From Apostichopus japonicus (Eukaryota > Echinodermata > Holothuroidea > Aspidochirotida > Stichopodidae), in NCBI RefSeq assembly GCF_037975245.1, contig NC_092579.1:6139001-6203000 (forward strand): a stretch of 64,000 bases of DNA, written 5' to 3'. Each line of letters begins with the position of its first letter. The stretch's first letter is position 1. Under the pieces are notes generated by a model. The model saw nothing but the letters and a program-made list of their open reading frames with translations, did no database searches and had not been told where the DNA came from. Made by a program: the position numbers and the translations under genes. Of this stretch, positions 34,951 to 48,264 are shown piece after piece.

Positions 34951-36926
34951 GAGAATAGCACGGATAAATGTGTCCTACAAGCTCTTCTGTATGGAAACGT
35001 AGTGCAAAAACAACAGGACAGCAAGGCTTCTTTGGAGTATGCCTTTTCATCTTAATTGCGTTTCTTAATGGCAGGATTTATAGAGGAACTTTAGACCAAT
35101 TTCGCTACATGATGAATGGCTCATATATGGTCATTGATTTCTTGCATGATACTATTTGGACAGACACAAATGAATGGAAATATCAATTTAATTTAAAATT
35201 TATTGCAAATTTAATTCTCCTTCATGTTCTCTGCTGCATAAGATAAATACATTTCTAAAAAATGACAAAAGTGCTGCAAGACTCGTGCAACATCCTACGT
35301 CTATTGTGACATAGAACAACTGTATCTGTTTCTTTATTTTTAGTACAAGCTGTTTCAAATACTTTGTTTTATAAAAATCATCCAATTTCCCTTCTACTTT
35401 TAATACTAATGCTTGACAACCATTGACAATAACAGATAGCCTCACATCTAGAAACTTTTGAAATCTTGGCGATCTCAAGACAAAATGACATTCACATGGG
35501 AAAAAAAGGTTACATAAATCAAAGTAAACCATGCTTTGGCGTCCACAGTTGTAGCCTAGCAGTATTTGTTGGTCAGGCAATCAATTAAAGGTAGACTATT
35601 GTTAATCCAATTATAGACAGGCTGTGAATGTTAACTATGGTGAAAATACTTGGGAATTCCTTTTCATGTGATATATTTTAAGATTGGGCAATGCCTAGCT
35701 GGTTAGAAATGGTACTTGGGAAGCAATATAAAATCATATGGTATAGGAGCAGAGGGTTTGTGTAGGGTGTTTTCGTGTGTTCATGACATGTCAACCATCG
35801 AATCATGATATATTGCATTATTCATTAGAAGGTATTTCCAAACGAATATCTCACCATGATAAACACCAAAAACGTTTGTTGCTACGATGTATTGTTAATG
35901 GGCATAAAGGCCTCTAAGCTATATCAATTATTTTCAACAAAAATCAGCTGAAAGTTATGTTGCATTGGCTTCAAATATGCCAGATACTAAAATATGGTCA
36001 CCTATGGTCAAAATTATTAAACTGTTTTTGTACCACCTGTAGGAAATTTACCTCACTGGGACATTGTCCTTTTGCATGTTCTTTTAAAATGTCTGAGAAA
36101 AATTTGGAGATTATAAAGACCTCAAGGAAAGTACTTCTTGATGTCACAATACAACTTTGGGGCCTACACAGACTACCTTCAAATGACATGCTGCTGGTCA
36201 CACTAAGTATCAGGCTTAACATAAATACTGGGAAAGGAGGCTGTGTGAGAACCAGTTCTACTACACTCAGATTGTTTAGTGTTAGTCAAAGTATCTCAAT
36301 GACTATTGTTCAAATGTTGGAAAAGAAAAAAAAATCAATTAGGGCTAATTGGGAAATGCAAGCTGAAGCCAGTAAGATCATATTTGTACACAATTCACAC
36401 AACTTGGTATCAGTTAACATTTCTCTTGCTTTTGTCTACATATTTGGCCCACCTTTTCCTTTGACATAAAATAAATATTCTTTTGCACTAAAAGTTTGGT
36501 CTTGACACAGTCAACAGTATAATCACCTGAATCCTTTACTGGGGAGCATCCAAGGCCAGTCAACACTGAAAATAAAAATACACATATATACACATACATA
36601 CACACATATACACACGCATACATATACACACATATATATACAAAACGTACAAGTGCAGCTGTCTACAATAAATTATCCAGATTACCATTTTGTAAATAAA
36701 ATAGCAGCAAGATAAATAAAACTATCTATACACATTAATTCTGAATTTTGATGTTATTGCTTTGTTTCTCAGATTATACCTAGTAGTTTCTCGAAGTAGA
36801 GAGTTAAGTTTGGTATGCAAAGAATGTCTGTCATTTCTCTGTATGCAATTTACACTTCTAATGAACTCATTTTTGGCAGCATTGTTTATAGTACTCATAA
36901 GAAAGTTAAAATCTATATTAAAAATT
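34951..36926. other. Ginger interior, no recognised gene
   Basis: Open frames at 35200-35580 (minus) and 35957-36469 (plus) have no recognised motif. A TATACACA-type microsatellite lies at 36580-36640. Confidence 0.4.
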
Positions 36927-37280
36927 CTAGAACAATACTTTAAAAAAAAAAATTCTCTTATTATCTTTAATTAGTAAAAAGTGATACCAAGCAGAAACAG
37001 CATATATTAGGTGTGGTAAGATATTGGCAGTAAAAACTCTTTTCCTTACATCAACATGAAAATATGGAACTATATACGATAGAGTTGAGACTATGAAGTA
37101 CACCCGTTTAAGTATTCTGCTTATATGACAAGTGAAACTTAGTTTGTCATCAATACAAACACCTAGATATACTGTATGATGAGTGCGTTCTACTTCCGCA
37201 TCTTTAATTGAGATTTTAGTTAACTTACATGATACAAGACCTTTTCCACGAAAACGGTTATTCAGTTGCAACAACTACAT
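36927..37280 (-). pseudogene. LINE reverse transcriptase C-terminal fragment
   Basis: A minus-strand frame reads HTVYLGVCIDDKLSFTCHI, then RVYFIVSTLSYIVP, then ANILPHLIYAVSAWYHF. This matches the post-palm region of non-LTR RTs (YLGVxIDxxLxFxxHI ... LxYxxxxW). It is open for about 115 codons, then runs into A-rich sequence. It is a 5'-truncated copy nested within the Ginger1-like element and is different from the LINE at 21-25 kb. Confidence 0.7.
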
Positions 37281-38860
37281 AATGCATCACAGATAAAGAA
37301 ACTATATCCCAGTTGTTACTTGCCTTGATATACTTGAATGGCATATGAGGACAGCTGTCAAGTAGCATGTATGCAAAAACCAGACTGTGGTTTCTATGAC
37401 ATACTGACACACTTGATCTTTAGTAATACAGCAAGAAGTGACAAACAGTATATTCACAATGACAGATGCTGACACAAATGACCACTGATAGCCTGCTTGT
37501 ACTCACTCAATGTGATACATAAAACAGTAAATATGAGATTTCTTCCAGCTTCCTCATCTTGAGATATCAAGTTTTAAAGGTTTACAAAATTTGACCACTG
37601 TTAATCTCCACAATAACAAAGGCCTCTTTTAGCCATGTGGTATACTTACAGACTAAATATGATATCTGTTCAGCTTCCTTTCTTGAACTTATAATTTTTA
37701 CAAGGTTTTCACAACTTGAACCCTGTTTACCCTTTGACATCCACCCCAAAAAATACAGGATATAATCAATATGATTCACATACATACCAAATCTTACATT
37801 TTCCAAGCTTCCCTTCCAAAGATAGCGTGTTTGAAGCCAGGTGTCATACCGCACACACAAGTATTAACGCATACCTTTATTAAATCAGCAACAAATTAAG
37901 CATTGATATTGAGATGACGCAATATGACAAATCATTTTTTTCTAACCCATACCGTCACGACTCGAGGTTTATGCTTAGAACTAACAATGAATGTATGCTA
38001 TATCAAGTGAGCTGGCTTCCCTCATCTTGGAAAGATAATTGTTCTGCTTGTTTTAGCCAGTTTTCTGTTAATTAGTACCTATTTGTGTGACCAAAGCAAA
38101 GCATAGCAGAACAGAATTTAAAAAATTAGATGGTGAATGTAAAAATTCCATTTACCTGAAGAAAGACGAACTAACTGCCATTTACTGTCCTGGATGTGAC
38201 ACATGAGTTTATAGATTACAACTACCAATAGAACAACTTAATTTCCACGTGTGGTAAAATATATGCTTGTTATGTGAGACTTTTGTTAGAATTTTGTCAC
38301 CTTAGAGTCCTTTGAACTTCACAATCAACAAAAACAATCCCAGGATTTACTTATACCATCATTCTGACTGGAGTTCTCTGGGAACATTGCTCTTGATTCA
38401 ACCTTACAATGCCATTACTAAATGCATAATAAGATAATAGAAATACTAATTCTATTCAGTATACTAATTGTGTGCACATTTTCCTCCTTGCCAGGGGGAG
38501 AAAAACAGACCCTTTGATATATATGGAGGGGAGGAAGTGTGTGTGTGAGAGGGGGGGGGGGGGTTATGAATTGAATTGAAACCAATCTAGTGTGGTTTGA
38601 ACAGAGGGAATGTGTGAATTAAATATTGCTTAATATAAGGACACTTATTGCCGGTTCCAAAAAGTGCTGTCTGACGGCATTTATGCTTTGTTTTTCTTGT
38701 TGCTTGCTGTTTTTAATCTATGTTGCACATATAGACATACTTAAACTTTAAGCGGGATTTTTTTTTCTGGAATTGTCTATCAGTGGGGGTGGGGGGACAA
38801 ACAATAATGATATGCATGAAAGAAAGAAACCTTTTTATCATAAATTATCAAGTTCTTGTC
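37281..38860. other. Ginger interior, non-coding
   Basis: Includes a frame at 37582-37860 (minus) whose text resembles repeat-derived translation, and G-runs at 38552 and 38786. No supported gene. Confidence 0.4.
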
Positions 38861-38970
38861 TTAACCACTCGTTGTATACTCAAACACCTGATCATCTCCA
38901 ACCTCATCATATTCAGCTTGGATAGCCTCCCTTCCTATCCTGGTGAAATGCTCTGACCCTTGGCACCAAC
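38861..38970 (-). pseudogene. Candidate terminal exon in Ginger1-like element
   Basis: After acceptor-like TATAG/GTATAG, a frame reads GWCQGSEHFTRIGREAIQAE, then YDEVGDDQVFEYTTSG and a TAA stop (38863-38861). The acidic 'DEVGDDQVFEY' end looks protein-like. Joining to the exon at 39104 needs a one-base frame change, so the copy is probably damaged or a splice site is misplaced. The domain is not recognised. Confidence 0.45.
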
Positions 38971-39103
38971 CTATACCTATACATAAAAGTTTAAAATTAT
39001 TGACTGAATAGAGAAGTTAATAAGTAACCACATTCAAGCTAAAAAAATGCATGTTTACACCACATATCATATTGAAAAGATAATTGTGCATCAGGATCAT
39101 TAC

Positions 39104-39226
39104 TTTGGTAAGCTTTTGCGCAGTTGACTACAGGCTGCTTCAGCTTCTGTTTCGGTGCAACCTGTGACAAGGTGGTAGAGATGGTCCACAGCATGAGAGA
39201 CAAGAACGTCATTGAGGTAATTCAGC
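39104..39226 (-). pseudogene. Candidate exon in Ginger1-like element
   Basis: Minus-strand exon between acceptor TTTTCTGCAG and donor CCAAA/GTAATG. It encodes LNYLNDVLVSHAVDHLYHLV, then TGCTETEAEAACSQLRKSLPK. The one-base lead completes the codon left open by the exon at 40414-40497, giving a continuous frame over both. The 'LND..V..A..HL' opening is loosely like a Ulp1-type helix, but no catalytic residues are visible, so no function is claimed. Confidence 0.55.
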
Positions 39227-39380
39227 CTGCAGAAAAGGACGCATGAATAGTAAGCATTGCTTCAAAGTTACAGAAATTAAATAGAAATAAATATTACTGT
39301 GAAAACATGATTTCAGCAATCATTACGAATGGGTACTTCAAATTAATGTATGTTGCAGCATTCGGTAATAACAAGGTGAA

Positions 39381-39860
39381 GCATTCAGACTAGCAATATT
39401 GTTTATTGCCACAAATGCAGATCTGATCCTCCATGAGCATGCGAGCATTCAGACTGTAGCAAATTGATCCCCCAATTGTGGGTCTGATCCACCGTGAGCA
39501 TGTATGGAGTATATTCAGACTAGCATGTTGTTTGCCCTTGTGGGTCTGATCCTCCTTAACCATGCAATAATTTATACGATAGGACGTTGATCACCCAAAT
39601 TGTAGGGTCTGATCATCCTTGAGCATGCGAGAATGCAAACTATAGCAAGTTGATCGCCCTTGTACGTCTCGTCCTACTTGAGCATGTGAGATTCAGACTA
39701 GCAAGTTGATCATCTCATTTGTGGGGTCTGCTTGATCCTCCTTAAGCATGCGATTATTCAGAGTATAGCAACTTGAACCCCCAAGTGTGGGATCTGATCC
39801 TCCTTGAGCATGCGAGCATTCAGATATACAGTATGGCAAGTTGATAGCCTATTGAAGTCT
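39381..39860 (+). repeat. Irregular tandem repeats of 60-80 bp, about 7 copies
   Basis: The units contain 'gggtctgatcctccttgagcatgcgagcattcagacta.agcaagttgatc.ccc'. Spacing varies and identity is moderate, so this is an old array. Confidence 0.85.
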
Positions 39861-40413
39861 GTACGCATTCCTGTGTATTGTATCAAGGCCAAGCTAAGAG
39901 TGAGATCTGATCAAGTGTGACCTATGTGCAGCACTAAGGTCACGTCTCGACGTAAGTCAGTGTTAGATTCAAATTTTCTGGCAGGACGGGCCAACAGTTC
40001 AAGCACTCAATCACAGAAAGTAAAATTCATGACAAGGCAAGGCTTAGGGCGATAAACTTACAAACAATGATATGACCAGAAGGACTGGATCCCATTTTTC
40101 AATAAAAAGTTCCTTTAAATGCAGTGCTTAACCATTGAAAGTATACATATCATTACTATATAGCACAACAAAAGTTTGCAACAAGTAGCGAAACATCTAA
40201 AAGCGTTTGGCCGAGCGATGATGATAGGTAACAGGTAGAGCACCTTTATCATTAATATTAATCAATATTTGTTTCTGCTTGAATTTTGAGAGTTGCTTAA
40301 GCACTACAAAATTTTGCTTGTAACTGCCAATGTATACCACTTAGGTTGGTATCAGTAACTGCATGATTATGGAGTGCATATAATCCCACTTTAATGAAAT
40401 ATTTAACACTTAC

Positions 40414-40497
40414 TGTACTTCAAACTTTTTGAGTTTCTTCAATTGGTCATACAACTGCTTCGTGGAATTTGAAGAAAAAACTGTTGCAAACAGATCT
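40414..40497 (-). pseudogene. Candidate exon in Ginger1-like element
   Basis: Minus-strand exon between acceptor GATTCAACAG and donor TACA/GTAAGTG. It reads [20 protein letters not shown], then KLKKFEVQ, and chains in phase to the exon at 39104-39226. The Lys-rich amphipathic end suggests a helix. Its own upstream exon was not found; a hAT-like insertion and an AT microsatellite (40565-41640) lie immediately upstream. The family is not recognised. Confidence 0.5.
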
Positions 40498-40564
40498 CTG
40501 TTGAATCAAAGCAAAGAACACAATCATAGCACACTGGAAACTTACTTAACCATGAATTGTAAAA

Positions 40565-41636
<1,072 letters not shown>

Positions 41637-42581
41637 ACCTCGGCCCACAACATTAGGCTTCTGTACTCAATGTGGTACAATTACATATCATATATGCGAT
41701 CGTTCCAAGCTTCTGAAATATTATGTTTAGAAAGGTGCGTTAGTGTAGGGACAGGTTAGAGGGGAGTGAGGTAACTGTTTGGCATTTTTTGACTTCAAAT
41801 GACCTTTATGACCTCCGACAAAATCAAACAGTTTCTTTTACTCAATGTTATGCACTATCTTACCAAGTACGAGATCTGCCCAAGCTTCCAATATTGATAT
41901 ACCATGTTTACAAGGTTTCACAATTTGACCCGAATGACCTTTGACCTCAAACAATACAATACGCTTCTTGTACTCAACAATGTACTCTTTTGCACAAACT
42001 ATGGGATCAATCTAAGCTTCGATTTTTACAATGTGGGCGTTACAAAGACACGCACACACACGCCAGCATGAATGAATAGGTTACGATTATTATCAAAGCC
42101 AGGAAAGCTGCTCTTCAGAAGTTGAACATTAAATTGCAGAGTTTCAAACTGACATCACATAAAATTATCTTCTCAAAACTAAAACAAATGAAATTTAATT
42201 TCTGAAAACAATTGTCAGGAAACTGAAGTTTTCTTCTAATTAACTTATTCCCGTCTTTATTATTGTTGGCAATAATGGTTAATTTGTTAGGCCATTAAGT
42301 CGAAACCGATTTATTGTGTGAAGACAGCTACAGCACTTTACCCTCACATAAGCCAGCAAATACTCAGAACTGATTAAGTTGCTGATTATTTTTAAGGAAA
42401 TTCTGGAGGAATCATGCCAATCCTCCTCCTCCCCCACCCCCCCCCAAAAAAAAATACTGCAAAGAAATCTTACTTGTGCAAAATTCTTTAAGTAATATTG
42501 AATTGAATTTCTTCTTCTGAGGAAGGCCTGTGGTACTGTTAATAAGTGTGCACAGTACTTTCTCATTCACAGCCAATTCAC
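41637..42581. other. Ginger interior, non-coding
   Basis: Contains a run of 'gacctttgacctcaaa'-type phrases (41797-42090) with an ACACAC run, probably part of an interspersed repeat. No exon was recognised. Confidence 0.4.
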
Positions 42582-42680
42582 TTCATACGGCCCAATTAGC
42601 CAAGAGTTTTCGAGCTTCCCTCCTCTTCGGGCATCCTTCCTAGCATTCCGTATGAGAACACTGGAACCAACTTCGAAGCT
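42582..42680 (-). pseudogene. Ginger integrase exon, GPY/F-like C-terminal domain
   Basis: After acceptor TTTATTCAG it encodes SFEVGSSVLIRNARKDARRG, then GKLENSWLIGPYE. The VGxxVLxRNxRKxxRxGGKLExxWxGPY pattern is the chromatin/DNA-binding GPY/F-type module that follows the catalytic core in Gypsy-like and Ginger integrases. A donor GAA/GTGAAT ends it; without splicing the frame stops four codons later. The frame does not chain cleanly with the exon at 42789, which indicates decay. Confidence 0.78.
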
Positions 42681-42788
42681 CTGAATAAAATAAAATCCAG
42701 CAGATATACGTAAACATCATAATACAATGCATATGTTGCCATTCATTTAATTACAACTTCAATGTACAACATAGCATTATATAATTAC

Positions 42789-42988
42789 CTTTTTTGGTGC
42801 CTATTATCCAAATTCTTTTTTTACCGTTCTTGGCTTTGCCAATATTTTCTTTCACAACACCTTTGATTATGTCCCGCGACTGTGACATGAGTTGAAAAAC
42901 CCTCTCCCGCTGTACATCGCTGCAGTCTGTAGTAGGAGCTTCTGGTTGGACAATGTTGTCTTCAATGTCGACTGGTCGCAATGGCTCT
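42789..42988 (-). pseudogene. Ginger integrase exon between core and C-terminal domain
   Basis: Acceptor CATATATCCAG, donor AAAAAAG/GTAATT. It encodes EPLRPVDIEDNIVQPEAPTT, then RERVFQLMSQSRDIIKGVVK, then ENIGKAK. This is the usual stretch after the DDE core, leading into a Lys-rich 'KQKKxYDxRHQ' region. That last part is read only in another frame (KKNLDNRHQK), with a stop just before it, so a frameshift and a nonsense change sit in the poly-A tract near 42815. Confidence 0.75.
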
Positions 42989-43567
42989 CTGGATATATGA
43001 AGATAAATTAACATTCAATTATTCACAACACTTTGTTGACTGAAGAATAAATAAATTTTTATATATTTTATTTTCACTATTAAGACCATTGAACCAGAAA
43101 TTTGAGTCACATCACATACTCAAACCAGCACAAATATAAAACCCTTATATATATTCTGTGCTGTTATAGGTCCAACTTGCATACCAGTCAATTATGATAA
43201 ATATATAGTATATGAAAAACAAAACCAATGTCAGTGGCATTAATTGCATGTATCTTTTAAGTTAATGGGCATGCATTTACAGTTTAATGAATGTTCATAT
43301 TTTGTACTTGCTGCAGAGTGTACCATATACAGGGTTAATATTTATTTGTTTAGATATTATAACTTAAATTGGGTTATTGATGGTCGTCTATTTAGCGTTT
43401 TTTCCCAGGACCTGGGATGTGTCAAATTAGATTTTATCGTACAGAGGACTGGTGTAGCTATGCAAGATTTGTCCAAACTCTCTTATCCCTGATTGCTTTT
43501 TCTCTGTATATGGCCTTAGCAAATTTAAATCTCTATTCAGCAATGGCAGGTTTAAATTATTACAAAC

Positions 43568-43858
43568 CTTCCAAACATCACAGCAAAAGGTGAAAGACCT
43601 ATTGAACCATGTTTGGCTGTATGGTACCCCATGAGAATTGAAGACAGCATTTCATCTCAGTCATGTTGGTTTTCATTGACAACCTTGATGAGTGACCTTT
43701 GCAGAGTTTGGTTGAATCTTTCATCAAGCCCATTGGTCTGTGGGTGGTAGCTAGAGGATTCTCTGTGGTCTACCCCTATCATGTCAAACAGGGACTTGTT
43801 CAGAGCATTAACAAATTCTCCTCTCTGGTCTGAGATGACAATTTTCATGCACCCAAAT
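43568..43858 (-). pseudogene. Ginger integrase exon with second Asp and Glu of DD35E
   Basis: Acceptor TTTATTTAG, donor GGAAG/GTTTGT. It reads FGCMKIVISDQRGEFVNALN, then HPQTNGLDERFNQTLQRSLI. The second catalytic Asp (ISDQRGEF; 43830-43828) and the Glu (NGLDERF; 43722-43720) are separated by exactly 35 residues, as in retroviral-type integrases. A TGA at 43659-43657 replaces an expected tryptophan, and after it the frame continues with MGYHTAKHGSIGLSPFAVMF. The pattern is more like Ginger/Gypsy-derived proteins than like retroviral ones. Confidence 0.88.
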
Positions 43859-44170
43859 CTAAATAAATGGAAACATTTAAATAACTATTGTTAAAGTATT
43901 GATTACGAGTAATGTAATGAACTACTGGCATCTGCAGAATGGCTACATGGTTTAATCAGGAAATCATTTCAGCACTGATTTTAATAAAAAAGTAAGTTAA
44001 AAGCACTGACCATATCCCACTAACATTTCATTGACATTAACTTAAGAAACAACTTCTATAAATTCCTGTAACCATTTGGCCGCTTTCTGGGTCACAGTTA
44101 AAACAGTGCAAATGCAGGTCTGCATAACTAATTCCATGTAAAGTAGAAACAAAAGTAGATGGATATTTAC

Positions 44171-44332
44171 CTGGCCATGGTTTCAAACAGAAAGTTTGCA
44201 ACAGTTTTTGCTGTTTTGTTTCTGTACAGCAACAGCCTCTGGCCATTTTGAAAAATAGTCACATAGGGTTTATATGATGTACTTATTTCCATTGATGGTC
44301 TCTGGAAGGGGTCCAATCATATCCACACCCAT
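44171..44332 (-). pseudogene. Ginger integrase exon with first catalytic Asp
   Basis: Acceptor CTTTTTTTAG, donor GCCAG/GTAAAT. It begins MGVDMIGPLPETINGNKYII, placing the first catalytic Asp at codon 4 (44323-44321). An in-frame TAA follows at 44272-44270, then LCDYFSKWPEAVAV. A one-base shift is then needed to read KTAKTVANFLFETMA up to the donor. With the shift the phase chains properly to the exon at 43568-43858. The enzyme is clearly inactive in this copy. Confidence 0.87.
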
Positions 44333-47285
44333 CTAAAAAAAGAAGTAAAATGGCATTCAGAACCATACACAATCTAATCATACGAACTGATGTTCAAGTG
44401 ATTTATATCTGAGTTTTGTAAAATGCTAAACATTCAATTTTTTTTATTTTTTTTATTGTAACTCACACTGGAAGACTCTGTTACCATTTTTTTTCTTCAT
44501 TACCAAACCTATTACTTACTGACTTGTCAAACCCAGCTGTTATATGGAAGTCCAATGGGAAATCTCTGAAGTGAGATGCAAGTCACATGCAGTGATCTAG
44601 CTGACAACCTAGATGGTAATTGTCACTAGGGACTATCATAGGCCTGGTAACCATTTTCATCACCTTTCAATGTGGGGTGGGGGGGGGGGGGAACAGATGT
44701 ATAAGTACCTGGATGAGTGATTAATAGTTAGTCAGAAAATTGCCTTGGAATCTGTCAGTGAGATGACAGGGTTACAGCTAACTGATGTAGGAAGCATACA
44801 TTGGTACAACCTATACCTTGGTATCTATAAACATGATATTGTAAGCATTTAGAAATGTTACAAATTAATCTTTGAAGGGAATTTGCAGAATTTTTTTATA
44901 TTAATGACAGAAATTCACACTGTAGGGTTACAGTATATGGAAGGAAAGACTTCTTAGTTATTAAAAAGTAGCAAATTTTACTTAAATAATAGATGTTGAA
45001 ATAAGCATATGGGTTCATTGGGGATGAATTTTGGACAAAAGGCTATGGCTCTGTTTGTACTTTAGTTATGAACTGCATATGAATGTACTACCTAGGACAT
45101 TTTCTCGGATACTTCTTTATGACAACAATTCAACTACTGAACTCTGTTATGTTCATGTGTCATTCTTGCTTCATATCACAATTCAGTTTTCTTTTCATTT
45201 TGAAATTCATATAAGATAATTATGAAGTCCTATGTAAAGGTTTTCCTGTTGCTTTAATTATACGCAGCTAAAAAAAAATACCAAAATGTGTTCTTAGCGA
45301 AATTTGTGTTTATGGCTGCAGTACATGAAAATTCCCGACAGTACTGCGAGTCATTAAGTCTACTGAATGTACCACCATCATGATCATCTTTAATATATGC
45401 TTAGTAAATTATAACTTTAAGAACAAATGAATGAGCTAGATCTTTCATTCTCTGGACAATCTCCACACATACTCCTTATACTCTTGCACTGGCCAACAAA
45501 GGGATGCAAACTTTAAGCATCGGTTGATAACTATGCATATGGTGAATGACATTGCAGTTACAATCATGCAAACAAATATTGCTTTTAGATGACAAAAAAC
45601 AAAGTGATTTAGTGATAACTGTGCTGCTTGTGAACAGTATTTTCGACCCAGGCCTAGCATTAATAAGCTGAACGCATAAGGTGGTCCATATGTATTCCAT
45701 TAACATGTAAGGCCTATGAGCTAGGATAGGTATTTGAAAAAAAAAACATGTTACACAACTTCCATTGCAGATTTCATCAAAATCAGGTGTACATGTGCCT
45801 CCTGCTGAAATGCAGATGAAAATAATACTTAGGTGGTGAAATTGTCACCACTTGTGTCCTACAAGGACTCTTACAGAAATTGAAATGAACCTGATATTTC
45901 TATTGATTTAGCCACCTTCTCAGATCCCTTTCTTTCAAATTAGGGTCTTATACCAAAATACTCCTATCATTTGGTCAAATAAGTTCATGATAACATGTGG
46001 GATAAAACAAAAGCAAATTTTTGTGCATTTTTATTTGCTCTTTTTTCAATTGTTTCTCTCAACAACCAGCTATCCTCCTGAATAGAAATTTATTCACCCA
46101 CCCTCAAATTTGTGAAAGAGATTACACTAGGCCTATATTAGTTTTTTAGGTCCATTCTGGTCACTATTCTAGCAATACTACAGTATATCACCAAGCAGTG
46201 TCTACATGTGATAATACATTGCAAATTTAATATAAATGATATAAACTTGGTCCATGGAGCTATAATCCCAGGTTTATAGCTCCATGGTTTAACCTGCACT
46301 AATTTAATTGCATCATTGTTTTGTGCATATATTAACAACCTTAATTACTGTGGAAGAATGTTTAATGAATATTCATACCATAACCATGTACATGTTTGCA
46401 TAATTAAAATATCACCAGCAAAGAGGCCCATTAAACTTATTAAAAATTATTAGCCAACACAGCTAACCTTCTGACAATGAAGTGATGGGCAGGTGGCCAA
46501 CTGATTACCTATAGCATATATTCGACCTGCTGCAGTGTCTGTGCACATCCCGGCACCAATATATTAAAAAAATATGGGAAAACCTCTAAAAAGAAAGAGA
46601 TAATAAAGTAACACTCATTAATTTAATTGATCCTCCAAATGGACAAGACAGGGACCCCCCCCCCTCTCCCTTGCTACCTTGTGTTTTAACTAGTAAGGGG
46701 ACTAATCCCAGGACATATCTTTCAGAAAATCTGAAAAGTCCTATCCTGAAGATTTCTTTTTTTTTTAACCTAGCCTAGCAATTTCAAACACATAATCATT
46801 ATTGAAATTAAAAGCTTGTATACTCATGGTAGCATGGGTACACAATACACAGCTGATATGTAACTGACAGCTGATCTGGGAGTTTTAGCAGCTACCAGAG
46901 TAACAAAAATTATACCAAGTAGGCTTTATTTCAGAGATTGCCAATCGGAGTGGCTTGAATTTGAATAAAGCAAATTATTTGCAAATAGGGTTAACTCTCG
47001 AAGTCCTACTCCTATAGCTAGGCTACAGTAGGCTAGCCTATAGTAGCCTAATACTATTCGTGTCTTGCCGACTAATTATGCATCACGATATTCTCTAACA
47101 CTAATAAAGTTTAGACTTTTCAGTTCTACTCTTAGGTGATTACAAATAATAAAATATACCTATAATCTGCAAGGCCCAAATGGCCAATGCACTTAGTTCA
47201 AGTTATATGCATATCTATGGAATCATTTTCTTCAGTGGAAATAATTCCTAAAAGTTTTATACAAATAAACAAATAATACACTTAC
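44333..47285 (-). other. Introns of decayed integrase; possible HHCC exon at 45430-45560
   Basis: The zinc-binding HHCC region expected between the first and second integrase exons is only faintly visible. On the minus strand INRCLKFASLCWP, then EYKEYVW (about 45540-45450), resembles 'xxKTLxxxxxxxWPxMxxDxKEYV'. A C-x-x-C follows in another frame. A G-run lies at 44676-44690. The remainder is AT-rich without coding signal. Confidence 0.35.
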
Positions 47286-47527
47286 CGCCAAACCCTTCTT
47301 GTAAGCTTTAATTTTGTGGGAAGTTTGGCCAAGGGCCTATCTTCGTTGCCATGTGGGCCGACGTAAACTAGATCGGCATCTCCCGTCAGTCTGAAACTCT
47401 TCGATCTTCCCCTTATCGATCTTTCTAGATTTATCGTAAACCTTTCAGGGTACAGTCCTGACGAAAGATATTTTCCAATGATAATGTAGGCCTACTCGTC
47501 ATCGGTATCCAGGTCAGGAGAAGTCAT
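47286..47527 (-). pseudogene. Ginger integrase first exon
   Basis: An ATG at 47527-47525 opens a frame MTSPDLDTDDE, then a TAG (47494-47492). It continues AYIIIGKYLSSGLYPERFTI, then RGRSKSFRLTGDADLVYVGP, up to donor TGGCG/GTAAGT. 'IIxYLxxGxYP...RxxxKxFxLxxxxLxYxG' is the region that precedes the HHCC zinc finger in GIN1/KRBA2/Ginger proteins. The single TAG is the only damage in this exon. The exon lies 0.9 kb inside the right terminus, as expected for the 5' end of the transposase gene. Confidence 0.75.
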
Positions 47528-48264
47528 CTTGTAATATCAGATCGGGCTAAGTAAGTTAACGGTCTCAACTCTTAATGCAATTACTGTGCGTGCATATATG
47601 CAGCTACTAAGAAATTTTGGGCCTGCGACATGTAACGACGTAGACGGCACATTCGGCTTACTTCACTGAGTAAACAGCAGTATACATTTTACAGTAGAAT
47701 GCAAATACGCATATCACACCTAGAACGTAGAGCGGGAGATTTCCACATTTCCCGCGTACTGAATAAAATATATTAACTCTGACCAGGGAGTTTTTCAATA
47801 ACAACTCCCTGCTCTGACCCCGGATTTGACCTCCATGCTCCGGATGGCAGGGAACTATCGCCGCCGCGTATCGGTTAAAATACATTTACCTTCGACCTAC
47901 ATGGTTGATCTTTCTCCAACGTTTAGAAATTCCGACCTTCCAAACAACTACCCTAATGGTAGTAACGATTGATAAGCAGCAGATCTCAGACAGACATGAC
48001 TACTTAGTTCGGAAGATAAGTTTAACATTCATTATGCAGCCTTCTGACAGTCGACGATCGAAATAGAGCGGACAGCGTCCCTCTGGAGTGTAGTCTCCAT
48101 GATAATAATAACATTTTGCCGCCTCTTCCCACAACAGTCGACACTCGAAGTATTATTTATACTTTAACCGAGTTTTGAGTGTGCATGCTGACCGATATAT
48201 AACATTGTCAACCTGGTCTTCGCTAGTAAATTACCTCCTTTTAAGTAATAAGGGAACGTAGATA
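47528..48264. promoter_or_regulatory. Presumed 5' region of Ginger integrase gene
   Basis: Non-coding sequence between the integrase start and the right terminal region. It includes the inverted pair AACTCCCTG/CAGGGAGTT at about 47780-47810. The promoter role is inferred only from position. Confidence 0.3.

Noticed and set aside
35200-36469. Frames of 126 and 170 codons in the Ginger left half
   Set aside because: No family pattern and no splice context; no homology could be argued by eye.
37582-37860. Minus-strand 92-codon frame (RYDTWLQTRYLW...)
   Set aside because: Looks like translation of an interspersed repeat with 'tgtcataccgcacac'-type phrases, not a gene.
43568-43858. Retroviral or Gypsy LTR element as source of the integrase
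   Set aside because: No LTRs, protease or reverse transcriptase are linked to it, while introns and the CCAG-flanked TGTNR termini fit Ginger1.
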